Shown here: in pieces, positions 1 through 7,064 of the stretch
How positions within the stretch are numbered: position 1 is the first letter of the stretch
Layout of the letters: every line of letters starts with the position of its first letter
From: an uncultured Bacteroidales bacterium
Lineage (GTDB): Bacteria > Bacteroidota > Bacteroidia > Bacteroidales > Paludibacteraceae
NCBI GenBank assembly: GCA_937911935.1
Contig: CALDQH010000107.1
Span: 1 to 36,750, forward strand
DNA: 36,750 nucleotides
Direction: 5' to 3'
Translations under genes and position numbers: made by a program
The notes under the pieces: generated by a model
The model's database searches: none
What the model was told of the DNA's origin: nothing
Seen by the model: only the letters and a program-made list of their open reading frames with translations

Positions 1-713
1 AGTTGGCAGAAATCATGGGTGTATCGTTCGACTATATCCGTCAACGTGTTAACTCACTTCACGAAGCTAACCCCATGTTGGGTCACCGTGGTTGCCGTTT
101 GGGTAACACCTATCCAGAAATCACTCAAATGCAAACCCGCGCTATCTTGGGTGCTGCGTTGGAATTGAAAAAAGAAGGTGTGGCTGCATTCCCCGAAATT
201 ATGGTGCCTCTTACTGGTATCGTAAACGAGTTTGCTAACCAAGAAGGCATTATCCGTGCCGAAGCAGAAAAATTGTTCGCAGAAAAAGGCGATCGTATCG
301 AATTTAAAGTAGGTACTATGATCGAAATTCCTCGTGCAGCACTTACTGCTAACCAAATTGCTACCAAAGCTGAATTCTTCTCGTTTGGTACCAACGACTT
401 GACCCAAATGACCTTTGGTTATAGCCGTGACGACATTGCTTCGTTCTTGCCTGCATACCTTGACATGAAGATTCTTCCTAACGACCCATTCCAAGTATTG
501 GATCAAACGGGTGTTGGTCAATTGGTACAAATGGCTACCGAAAAAGGTCGCGCAGCTCGTCCCGACTTGAAATGCGGTATTTGCGGCGAACACGGTGGTG
601 AACCTTCTTCTGTAGAATTCTGCCACAGAACAGGTTTGAACTATGTTTCTTGCTCTCCATTCCGTGTTCCTATTGCACGTTTGGCTGCTGCACAGGCTGC
701 TATCAAAGAATAA
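1..713 (+). CDS. ppdK: Pyruvate, phosphate dikinase, C-terminal part (5' end outside window)
   Basis: This is the C-terminal PEP/pyruvate-binding TIM-barrel end of PPDK, which interconverts pyruvate + ATP + Pi and PEP + AMP + PPi in the cytoplasm. The reading frame is open to the left edge, so the gene is cut; about 237 of roughly 900 residues are present. Visible family motifs are GHRGCRLG, the metal-binding segment FGTNDLTQMTFG, and the catalytic-cysteine segment CGICGEHGG. The C-terminus (SPFRVPIARLAAAQAA) is that of a complete PPDK. A strong hairpin terminator lies 23 bp after the stop, so the gene ends its transcript. Family assignment is secure; only the N-terminal nucleotide-binding and phosphohistidine domains are unseen. 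Confidence 0.96.
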   Translation, partial: LAEIMGVSFDYIRQRVNSLHEANPMLGHRGCRLGNTYPEITQMQTRAILGAALELKKEGVAAFPEIMVPLTGIVNEFANQEGIIRAEAEKLFAEKGDRIEFKVGTMIEIPRAALTANQIATKAEFFSFGTNDLTQMTFGYSRDDIASFLPAYLDMKILPNDPFQVLDQTGVGQLVQMATEKGRAARPDLKCGICGEHGGEPSSVEFCHRTGLNYVSCSPFRVPIARLAAAQAAIKE

Positions 714-735
714 TTCATTTCATTCTTTCTATACG

Positions 736-764
736 AAAAACCTCGCGAATGCGAGGTTTTTTTT
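736..764 (+). terminator. Rho-independent terminator of ppdK
   Basis: CCTCGC (741-746), loop GAAT, GCGAGG (751-756), with A-rich sequence before and eight T after. It sits just downstream of the ppdK stop. A weak -7 box (TATCTTCG, 766-773) for the next gene follows immediately. Confidence 0.9.
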
Positions 765-797
765 GTATCTTCGCATTTGTAAAAAAAAAGTAAGCCT

Positions 798-1484
798 ATG
801 AATACGCTATTAAGACAAGTTGATACAAGCTTGATAATAAGTCTTTTGGTTATTTTCTTTTTGGTACTGATTTTCCATAAATGGATTGGCATTTATGTAG
901 TAGGGAAGTGGCGTGCATACAAACGCGGTTTCTCGGTAACCTCGTCTAACTTGTTTTTTATGTATTCGGAAGGATGCTTTGACGAGCGTTTTTTTGATGG
1001 TCTAAAATTACTACGCGAAAAAGGATATTCTGCCCCCATTTACGATTTGTGTGTTTCTTATAAGGTAGAAGGGTTTACTTTCGAAGAAATGGTTGAGGCT
1101 ATGGACTTTATAACCGAACACAACCTTTCTATATCGTTGCGTCAATTGCTAACGGTGCAACGTCAAAAATTGGGTAAAGTTTTGCCTTTGGTTCAAAAAT
1201 GTACTACTTATTTCCCCATAGAATTTACCGTAAAATTTAAGGTAGCCACTTTAAACTTTAAGGCGAATGCACGTTTTGTATTTCCGAACGTAGCTTATAC
1301 CAACGAGGATGGTAAAGCGGTAGCAAAGCGTTTTGAGGAATATGCAAATGCCTTTGTTCCGGAAAATACCAAGAACAAAGACATTTTAGATGCTTATTGG
1401 AAACGTTATATTGCTGCTTCCGAAGTATTGGAATTGTTTTCGGTCGAACTTTCTGATGCAGAAAGTAGTTGGCAACTAACTTGA
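798..1484 (+). CDS. Unrecognised membrane-anchored protein, 228 aa
   Basis: I do not recognise this family. One clear N-terminal membrane segment is visible (residues about 11-35, rich in I, L, V and F, ending at a K/R-rich stretch KWRAYKRG), followed by a soluble, probably cytoplasmic, mixed alpha/beta region of about 190 residues. A possible Bacteroidetes -7 box (TATCTTCG, 766-773) lies 24 bp before the start ATG, directly after the ppdK terminator, so it is probably transcribed alone. Its 3' end overlaps the 3' end of the opposing ftsE gene by 79 bp with no terminator between them. No catalytic motif is evident and no function is proposed. Confidence 0.75.
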   Translation: MNTLLRQVDTSLIISLLVIFFLVLIFHKWIGIYVVGKWRAYKRGFSVTSSNLFFMYSEGCFDERFFDGLKLLREKGYSAPIYDLCVSYKVEGFTFEEMVEAMDFITEHNLSISLRQLLTVQRQKLGKVLPLVQKCTTYFPIEFTVKFKVATLNFKANARFVFPNVAYTNEDGKAVAKRFEEYANAFVPENTKNKDILDAYWKRYIAASEVLELFSVELSDAESSWQLT

Positions 1485-2131
1485 TTGTCTGCAATGTGCC
1501 ACTGATTGCCAGGGTGGGTTTCGAGTAGGGTAAGGTTGTGTGTAGCCATGATGATAGCCGTATCCTCGCTTTTGCAGATGCTGTGTAGCAAATCGACCAA
1601 TCCTTTGCCTGTTTCTGGGTCTAAATTACCCGTAGGTTCGTCTGCTAAAATGAGTTGAGGCTTGTTGAGCAAAGCGCGTGCGATGACAATACGTTGTTGC
1701 TCACCACCCGATAGCTCGTGAGGCATTTTGTATCCTTTGGTTCCCATACCTACTTCTTTTAGGACTTCGCCAATACGTTTGTCCATTTCGTCTTTGTTTT
1801 TCCAATCGGTTGCTTTGAGTACAAACAGCAGATTGTCGTAAACGGTACGGTCGGTAAGTAATTGAAAATCCTGAAAGATAATACCAATTTGACGGCGTAG
1901 GTAAGGAATGTCGGTTTCTTTGATGTTGGCTACATCATAACCCAATACGCTAGCATTGCCGTATGCAGGAAGTTCGGCATACATGGTTTTTAGCAAACTA
2001 CTTTTGCCCGATCCCACTTTGCCAATTAGGTAATAAAATTGACCTGTTTGTGCTGTTAGGTTAACGCCTCGCAATACTACCTGTTCTTTTTGGTAGATGT
2101 CAACGCCTTGGTACCTAATAATTTCTGCCAT
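1406..2131 (-). CDS. ftsE: FtsE-like ABC transporter ATP-binding protein
   Basis: ATPase subunit of the FtsE/LolD/MacB class, which in the FtsEX complex couples ATP hydrolysis to cell-wall remodelling at the division site. Seen in order: Walker A GKVGSGKS (residues 37-44), Q-loop in FQDFQ (Q87), signature LSGGEQQR (140-147), Walker B LILADEP (160-166) and the switch histidine in ATHN (H198). The last about 23 residues (Ser/Asn/Glu-rich) are an unconserved tail that lies antisense to the end of the convergent membrane-protein gene. It is the last gene of the his/purU operon, 6 bp after hisIE. No ftsX is adjacent, so the assignment to FtsE rather than another LolD-like ATPase rests on general similarity. 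Confidence 0.85.
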   Translation of the reverse strand: MAEIIRYQGVDIYQKEQVVLRGVNLTAQTGQFYYLIGKVGSGKSSLLKTMYAELPAYGNASVLGYDVANIKETDIPYLRRQIGIIFQDFQLLTDRTVYDNLLFVLKATDWKNKDEMDKRIGEVLKEVGMGTKGYKMPHELSGGEQQRIVIARALLNKPQLILADEPTGNLDPETGKGLVDLLHSICKSEDTAIIMATHNLTLLETHPGNQWHIADNQVSCQLLSASESSTENNSNTSEAAI

Positions 2132-2137
2132 ATTGTA

Positions 2138-2734
2138 TTATTTGTGTCTTTTCTTTAATTCTTCGCCCAAAGTTTCGATGCGCATACCTTTAGAAGTAAG
2201 CAACACGATTAGGTGATAGATAAGGTCTGATGCTTCGTAGATAAAACCATCTTCGGTGCCGTTGGTGGCTTCGATAACAGTTTCTACAGCTTCTTCGCCT
2301 ACTTTTTGTGCCATGCGGTTTACACCTTTTTTAAATAACGATGTGGTATAAGAACCTTCGGGCATTTCTTGGTAGCGTTTGTCGATAAAGTCTTGCAAGT
2401 ACTTGATAAAATCCAAACCAGTCATTTGGTTGGTTTCGCCAAAGCAAGTGTCGGCACCGGTGTGGCAAACAGGACCTACTGGATTTACTTTAATAAGTAG
2501 GGTATCGTTGTCGCAATCTTCTTTAATCGATACTACGTTTAAGAAATTGCCGCTGGTTTCGCCTTTGGTCCAAAGGCATTGGCGGGTACGGCTATAAAAG
2601 GTTACTTTGCCTATTTCTTGGGTTTTTGCAAAGGCTTCTTCGTTCATAAAGCCCAACATCAATACTTTACCAGTGGTGTTGTCTTGAATAATGGCAGGGA
2701 TTAAACCGCCTTGTTTTGCAAAATCTAAATTCAT
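2138..2734 (-). CDS. hisIE: Bifunctional phosphoribosyl-AMP cyclohydrolase / phosphoribosyl-ATP pyrophosphatase
   Basis: Catalyses steps 2 and 3 of histidine synthesis: hydrolysis of PR-ATP to PR-AMP and opening of the purine ring. The N-terminal HisI half (residues about 15-110) shows the cyclohydrolase segments YSRTRQCLWTKGETSGN and the metal-binding DCDNDTLL...CHTGADTCF. The C-terminal HisE half (about 115-198) shows the helical MazG-like pattern KVGEEAVETVIEA with acidic metal ligands. At 198 aa it has the normal fused length. Its ATG overlaps the hisF stop by 4 bp (ATGA), which implies translational coupling. Confidence 0.96.
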   Translation of the reverse strand: MNLDFAKQGGLIPAIIQDNTTGKVLMLGFMNEEAFAKTQEIGKVTFYSRTRQCLWTKGETSGNFLNVVSIKEDCDNDTLLIKVNPVGPVCHTGADTCFGETNQMTGLDFIKYLQDFIDKRYQEMPEGSYTTSLFKKGVNRMAQKVGEEAVETVIEATNGTEDGFIYEASDLIYHLIVLLTSKGMRIETLGEELKKRHK

Positions 2735-3486
2735 CTTACAGGAATATTTTGGGTTTTTAAATACGCTTTTAATTCGTCAATTTTAATTTCGCCAAAGTGG
2801 AAAACGCTGGCTGCAAGAGCTGCATCTGCTTTGCCTAATTCAAAGGCATCTTTAAAGTGTTCCATGGCACCTGCACCGCCCGAAGCAATGACAGGAATGG
2901 TAAGTGCGTCTGCCAAAGCAGCCAAGGCTTCGTTGGGATAACCGGTTTTAACACCGTCGTGGCTCATTGAGGTAAACAAAATTTCGCCAGCACCACGTTC
3001 TTGTGCTTCTACTGCCCATTCTACCAATTTGCGCTCGGTAGGAATACGACCGCCGTTTAGGTAGCATACCCATTCGCCGTTTTCTTCTTGTTTAGCGTCG
3101 ATGGCTACCACGCATACTTGCGAACCAAAGTTGGCTGCAATTTGGTTAATCAAATCGGGGTTGCGTAGGGCAGCCGAGTTGATCGATACCTTGTCGGCAC
3201 CTGCTTTTAGCAAGCGTTCTACGTCGCTTAGTTCGTTGATACCACCACCTACGGTAAAAGGAATGCTTACGTTGGCAGCTACGCGTTCTACTACGTCGGT
3301 AAAGGTTTTACGACCTTCGTGTGATGCGGTAATATCTAATATAACAAGTTCGTCTGCACCAGCTTTGCTGTAAAATGCGCCCAATTCGGCTGGGTCGCCA
3401 GCATCGCGAAAGTTTACAAAGTTGACGCCTTTAACGACTTTGCCGTCTTTTACGTCCAAACAAGGGATAATTCTTTTTGCTAACAT
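2731..3486 (-). CDS. hisF: Imidazole glycerol phosphate synthase, cyclase subunit
   Basis: HisF is the (beta/alpha)8 cyclase that uses ammonia from HisH to form imidazole glycerol phosphate and AICAR from PRFAR. The catalytic aspartates are in place: D11 (CLDVKDG) and D130 (AIDAK). Phosphate-binding motifs GGGI (about 80-83) and ASGGAGAMEH are present. Length 251 aa is normal. It is separated from hisA by about 96 bp of tandem-repeat DNA but is otherwise in the same run of minus-strand genes, and it overlaps hisIE by 4 bp. Confidence 0.97.
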   Translation of the reverse strand: MLAKRIIPCLDVKDGKVVKGVNFVNFRDAGDPAELGAFYSKAGADELVILDITASHEGRKTFTDVVERVAANVSIPFTVGGGINELSDVERLLKAGADKVSINSAALRNPDLINQIAANFGSQVCVVAIDAKQEENGEWVCYLNGGRIPTERKLVEWAVEAQERGAGEILFTSMSHDGVKTGYPNEALAALADALTIPVIASGGAGAMEHFKDAFELGKADAALAASVFHFGEIKIDELKAYLKTQNIPVR

Positions 3487-3513
3487 ATGGTTGTTTATTT
3501 GTTGATTCTTTTT

Positions 3514-3595
3514 ATTCGGGCTTCGCCCTCATGACTAATCGGTGAATCGACTAATCGACTAAACGTCTAAACGACTAAACGACTAGCGATTCGCG
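3514..3595. repeat. Tandem-repeat array between hisF and hisA, with hairpin unit
   Basis: Begins with ATTCGGGCTTCGCCCTCATG (3514-3533; GGGC-TTC-GCCC mini-hairpin), the 5' module of the dispersed element seen at 5961 and 32104. It continues as degenerate 8-9-mers (GACTAATCG, GACTAAACG and variants) to about 3595. The hisA stop codon (TAG on the minus strand) lies inside the array. Confidence 0.8.
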
Positions 3596-4314
3596 ACAAT
3601 CGACTGTTCGATTTCTTTTAAGGTGATGTTGCCTTCGTAAATGGCTTTGCCAAAGATGACGGCGGGAACGCCGGCGGCATCCAATTCTTGGATGTCGCGC
3701 ATGTTGCTAACACCACCGCTGGCAATAAGCCATAGGGCAGGGTGTGCCGCCAAAATCTCTTTGTACAGGTTGGTAGATGGCCCTTGCAACATGCCATCTT
3801 TGGCAATGTCTGTACAAATTACTTGGCTAACGCCCTTGTTTATGTAATCGGTTAAAAAATCCAATAACTGGCAGTCGGTGTCTTCTAACCAACCCGTTAC
3901 GGCAATTTTTTTGTCTTTGGCATCGGCACCCAAAATAATTTTATCGCTACCGTATTGGTTTAACCACGATAAAAACGTGTCAGGATTCTTAACAGCAATG
4001 CTACCACCCGTTATCATCGATGCACCGCTTTCGAAGGCAATGCGCAAATCGTTGTCGGTTTTAAGCCCACCCCCAAAGTCGATGGTCAGGTTGGTATGGG
4101 TTGCTATGTTTTCCAAAACCTTGTAGTTGACAATGTGGCTGGCTTTTGCTCCGTCTAAATCGACCAAGTGTAGGCGGGTAATGCCGTGGTCTTGAAACGA
4201 TTTGGCTACCTCTAAAGGGTTTTCGTTGTATGTTTTTTGGCGGTTGTAGTCGCCTTGCGATAGGCGTACGCACTTGCCGTCAATAATGTCGATAGCAGGA
4301 ATGAGTTGAATCAT
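3583..4314 (-). CDS. hisA: Phosphoribosylformimino-5-aminoimidazole carboxamide ribotide isomerase
   Basis: HisA opens the ribose ring of ProFAR to PRFAR, the substrate of HisH/HisF. It is a TIM barrel of 243 aa with the catalytic aspartates D9 (AIDIIDG) and D131 (GADAK) and the phosphate-binding segments DFGGGL and ASGGVSN. Start ATG overlaps the hisH stop by 4 bp. The stop codon is the TAG of a TAGTCG unit, the first unit of the downstream repeat array. Confidence 0.97.
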   Translation of the reverse strand: MIQLIPAIDIIDGKCVRLSQGDYNRQKTYNENPLEVAKSFQDHGITRLHLVDLDGAKASHIVNYKVLENIATHTNLTIDFGGGLKTDNDLRIAFESGASMITGGSIAVKNPDTFLSWLNQYGSDKIILGADAKDKKIAVTGWLEDTDCQLLDFLTDYINKGVSQVICTDIAKDGMLQGPSTNLYKEILAAHPALWLIASGGVSNMRDIQELDAAGVPAVIFGKAIYEGNITLKEIEQSIVANR

Positions 4315-4898
4315 AGTTTTATAAACTGCTCTAAAATAAGGCTACCTACATCGCCGCTTTTTTCGGGGTGAAATTGGGTAGCGTAAAAATTGTTTTTGTT
4401 TAGTGCAGCACTAAATGCACCCGCATATTGCGTGGTAGCAATGGTGTGCGCACATACGGGCACGTAATAACTGTGTACAAAATACACGTAATCGTTTTCT
4501 TGGCAAGTGGCAAACAGAGGCGATTTTAGTAGCTCTATTTGATTCCAGCCCATGTGTGGAATTTTGATGCCTTTTTGCCAGGTAAATTTTTGTACGGGAA
4601 CATCAAAAATACCCAAAGCATCTACGTCTCCTTCTTCGGAGTGGCTGCACAAAAGTTGCATGCCCAAGCAAATGCCCAAAACAGGTTGTTTTAAGTTTTT
4701 GATTACTTGGTCTAATCCTGTTTGCTTAAGGTGGCGCATGGTTGTTGCAGCTTCGCCAACCCCTGGAAAAATAACCTTGTCTGCTTGTTGCAATATGGCA
4801 GGATCGTTGGTTAAAATAGGTTCGACCCCCAATCGTCTAAGGGCGTGAATAACCGAGTGGATGTTTCCTGCATTATATTTGACAACGGCAACTTGCAT
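4311..4898 (-). CDS. hisH: Imidazole glycerol phosphate synthase, glutaminase subunit
   Basis: Class I glutamine amidotransferase that supplies ammonia to HisF. The nucleophile elbow GICLGMQ carries C77, and the His/Glu pair of the triad is in FHPEKSG (H177, E179). Length 195 aa is typical. It follows purU by 2 bp and overlaps hisA by 4 bp. Confidence 0.97.
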   Translation of the reverse strand: MQVAVVKYNAGNIHSVIHALRRLGVEPILTNDPAILQQADKVIFPGVGEAATTMRHLKQTGLDQVIKNLKQPVLGICLGMQLLCSHSEEGDVDALGIFDVPVQKFTWQKGIKIPHMGWNQIELLKSPLFATCQENDYVYFVHSYYVPVCAHTIATTQYAGAFSAALNKNNFYATQFHPEKSGDVGSLILEQFIKL

Positions 4899-4900
4899 TT

Positions 4901-5770
4901 TTATCCAAATACGATGGTTTTGTTTTTATACACCAAAATTTTACGTTCGATGTGTTTTTCGACGGCACGCGAAAGCACTACTTTTTCTAAGTCTTGTCCT
5001 TTGCGGATAAGGTTTTCGATGCTGTCTTTGTGCGATATGCGGGCAACGTCTTGCTTGATGATAGGACCTGCGTCTAACTCTTCGGTAACGTAGTGGCTGG
5101 TAGCACCAATAATTTTTACACCACGTTCAAATGCTGCGTGATAGGGTTTCGCACCCACAAAAGCAGGTAAGAAAGAGTGGTGAATGTTGATAATCTTATT
5201 GGGATAAGCCTCGATCATGGCAGGGGTGATGATTTGCATGTAGCGTGCCAATACCACAAAGGTAATGTCGTGCTGGCGTAATAATTCCATCTCTTTGGCT
5301 TCTTGCTCTGCTTTGTTTTCTTTGGTAATGGGCAAGCAATAGTAGGGAATGCCAAATTTTTTAGCTACGTGCTCCATGTCGGGGTGGTTGCTGATGATAA
5401 GTGGAATTTCTACGTTCCAGTCGCCTGCTTCGTAGTGTGCCAAAAGGTCGTATAAACAGTGTGCTTGTTTGGATACGAACAATGCCATGCGGGGTTTTTG
5501 AGCATGGAAATAAATCTCAAATTCCATTTGGTATTTTTTTGCCAAAAGGGTATCGAAATACTCTTTTACTTTGTCGCGAGGAATAAGAAAGTTTTCTAAC
5601 TCCCATTCTACACGCATAAAAAATACTTTTTCGGCTTTATCAACGTGTTGATCAAGGTAAATAATGTTACCTTTGTTGATGTTGATGAATTCGGTTACTG
5701 CAGCAATAATGCCTTGTTTATCAGGGCAATGTAATAGTAATACAGCCGTATCTTTTTGGGTTTTTTCCAT
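4901..5770 (-). CDS. purU: Formyltetrahydrofolate deformylase
   Basis: Hydrolyses 10-formyl-THF to formate and THF, balancing one-carbon pools and feeding formate to purine synthesis. An N-terminal ACT domain (about residues 8-85, starting VLLLHCPDKQGI) is followed by a formyltransferase domain with the Asn/His/Asp catalytic pattern (INIHHSFLPAF, then TEELDAGPII). I place the start at ATG 5770 (MEKTQKD, 289 aa); the in-frame extension upstream would cross the promoter box at 5799-5806. It is the first gene of the operon with hisHAF-IE-ftsE, an unusual partner for histidine genes although both pathways touch purine intermediates. Confidence 0.95.
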   Translation of the reverse strand: MEKTQKDTAVLLLHCPDKQGIIAAVTEFININKGNIIYLDQHVDKAEKVFFMRVEWELENFLIPRDKVKEYFDTLLAKKYQMEFEIYFHAQKPRMALFVSKQAHCLYDLLAHYEAGDWNVEIPLIISNHPDMEHVAKKFGIPYYCLPITKENKAEQEAKEMELLRQHDITFVVLARYMQIITPAMIEAYPNKIINIHHSFLPAFVGAKPYHAAFERGVKIIGATSHYVTEELDAGPIIKQDVARISHKDSIENLIRKGQDLEKVVLSRAVEKHIERKILVYKNKTIVFG

Positions 5771-5798
5771 GTTTTTTATCAGTCTTTTTAACGAAACG

Positions 5799-5806
5799 CA
5801 AATATA
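5799..5806 (-). promoter_or_regulatory. -7 box of the purU-his operon
   Basis: Minus strand TATATTTG, an exact TAnnTTTG match, 28 bp before the purU ATG. The -33 element is weak (TTTCGG about 20 bp upstream). Confidence 0.7.
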
Positions 5807-5840
5807 CAAAAATATTGGCACATACCGAAAAAAATTGTAC

Positions 5841-5935
5841 ATTTGTTGTCACATGTCGCTTGTTGCTTGTCACTTGTCGCTTGTTGCTGCGCAACGTTGA
5901 ATCGATGAACCGCAGAATCGATGAATCGTAATAAA
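5841..5935. repeat. Tandem array of CTTGTCG- and GAATCGATG-type units
   Basis: 5852-5887 is a run of 7-8-mers (CGCTTGTTG, CTTGTCACTTGTCG). It ends in the mini-hairpin GTTGC-TGC-GCAAC (5883-5895), then turns into AATCGATGAA-type units. No ORF of coding character is seen. Confidence 0.8.
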
Positions 5936-5957
5936 AAAACAAATCAACGATTTAACG

Positions 5958-6054
5958 ATTATTCGGGCTACGCCCTCATGAAGTTTGGCATCGGCTCAGC
6001 ATAGCCAAAGTAAACTTTGTCTCTGCATTCGCCTCGCACAAACTTTCAACGATT
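5958..6054 (+). repeat. Dispersed structured element, copy C
   Basis: Order: ATTCG, hairpin GGGC-TAC-GCCC (5965-5975), TCATG, stem arm AAGTTTG (5981-5987), inner hairpin CAAAGT-AA-ACTTTG (6006-6019), closing arm CAAACTT (6039-6045), then TCAACGATT. The same order with different but still complementary stem bases occurs at 29720-29794 (minus) and 32104-32173 (plus). Confidence 0.75.
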
Positions 6055-6089
6055 AGTCGATTAGTCGATTAGTCATGAGCGAAGCGAAT
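6051..6089. repeat. Perfect GATTAGTC triplet plus inverted hairpin module
   Basis: GATTAGTC is repeated three times without change (6051-6074). It runs into TCATGAGCGAAGCGAAT (6073-6089), the reverse complement of the ATTCGCTTCGCTCATGA module at 32104. It ends 17 bp before the next start codon. Confidence 0.85.
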
Positions 6090-6106
6090 AAATAAACGTA
6101 TAAACA

Positions 6107-6973
6107 ATGAAATACTCCGAATCAGAACTAATTATCAATGCAGATGGAAGCGTATTCCACTTGCATTTGTTGCCAGGACAATTGGCAGATAAGGTAATTT
6201 TAGTGGGCGATCAAAACCGTGTGGATAAAGTAGCAGCGTTTTTTGACCGTATCGATTGTACGGTGCAAAATCGCGAGTTTAGAACCATTACGGGATGGTT
6301 GGGTGATAAGCGAATTTCGGTGGTTTCTACGGGTATTGGTACCGATAATATCGACATTGTTTTAACCGAGTTAGATGCGCTTGTAAACATCGATTTGCAA
6401 ACGCGCGAAGATAAACAAAATAAAACGCATCTTTCTATCGTTCGCATAGGAACATCGGGAGGTTTGCAATCTTTTACGCCCGAAGGTACTTTTGTGGTGT
6501 CGCAGTACGGAATTGGCTTTGATGGATTGCTCAATTATTATGCTGGAAGAGATGCTGTTTGCGATTTGAATTTTGAACGTGCCTTTGTGCAACAAACAGG
6601 CTACGATGCTAAATTTGCTGCCCCTTATTGCATTGCGACATCGGCTGCTTTAACTAGGCAAATTGCAGGCGATGACATGGTTTTAGGTACGACCATTTCG
6701 GCTCCTGGTTTTTATGGCCCGCAGGGTAGGGCTATTCGTGTTCCTTTGCACGACGCTTCGCTCAATGAAAAAATTATGCAATTTGAATACGAGGGACATC
6801 GCATCACCAATTTTGAGATGGAAGGATCTGCTATTGCTGGACTTTCGGCATTGATGGGGCACGAAGCGACAACGGTCTGTCTTATCATTGCCAATCGTTT
6901 GGGCAAACGCTTTATTGGTAGTTACGACGAAAAAATGAAAGAACTAATAACGACAGTACTGGAACGAATTTAA
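6107..6973 (+). CDS. udp: Uridine phosphorylase-like nucleoside phosphorylase
   Basis: Nucleoside phosphorylase family 1, cleaving a nucleoside (probably uridine) with phosphate to base and ribose-1-phosphate for salvage. Seen: VILVGDQNRV near the N-terminus (phosphate loop region), STGIGTDN, RIGTSGGL and NFEMEGSAIAGLSALMGH, the substrate-binding Met-Glu motif. The 288-aa length is longer than E. coli Udp (about 253) but matches the longer Bacteroidetes form. The ATG follows an A-rich leader (ATAAACGTATAAACA) with no Shine-Dalgarno. The last codons form one arm of a perfect 15-bp inverted repeat. Substrate (uridine or another nucleoside) is inferred. Confidence 0.88.
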   Translation: MKYSESELIINADGSVFHLHLLPGQLADKVILVGDQNRVDKVAAFFDRIDCTVQNREFRTITGWLGDKRISVVSTGIGTDNIDIVLTELDALVNIDLQTREDKQNKTHLSIVRIGTSGGLQSFTPEGTFVVSQYGIGFDGLLNYYAGRDAVCDLNFERAFVQQTGYDAKFAAPYCIATSAALTRQIAGDDMVLGTTISAPGFYGPQGRAIRVPLHDASLNEKIMQFEYEGHRITNFEMEGSAIAGLSALMGHEATTVCLIIANRLGKRFIGSYDEKMKELITTVLERI

Positions 6974-6993
6974 TCCGCTCCAGTACTGTCGTT
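6949..6993 (+). terminator. Perfect 15-bp stem-loop overlapping the udp stop codon
   Basis: AACGACAGTACTGGA (6949-6963) pairs exactly with 6979-6993 around a 15-nt loop that contains the stop codon. There is no T tract, so it may be a Rho-assisted terminator or an mRNA 3' stabiliser rather than a classical terminator. Confidence 0.7.
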
Positions 6994-7058
6994 GTCACTA
7001 GTCATTCGTCGCTAGTGAATAGAATCGACAAACAACAATCGACAATTGACAAACGACA
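6994..7058. repeat. Tandem array between udp and cysK
   Basis: Degenerate units CACTAGTCATTCGTCGCTAG, then CGACAAACAACAATCGACAA and CGACAAACTA, ending 6 bp before the cysK ATG. Unit composition matches the CTTGTCG-type arrays read on the other strand. Confidence 0.75.
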
Positions 7059-7064
7059 AACTAT

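Noticed and set aside
54..626. 190-codon minus-strand frame opposite ppdK
   Set aside because: Antisense shadow of a clear PPDK coding region; F/C/T-rich composition typical of such frames.
3532..3595. CRISPR array
   Set aside because: Units are only 7-10 bp, degenerate and without unique spacers; no cas genes. The same holds for the other arrays in the window.
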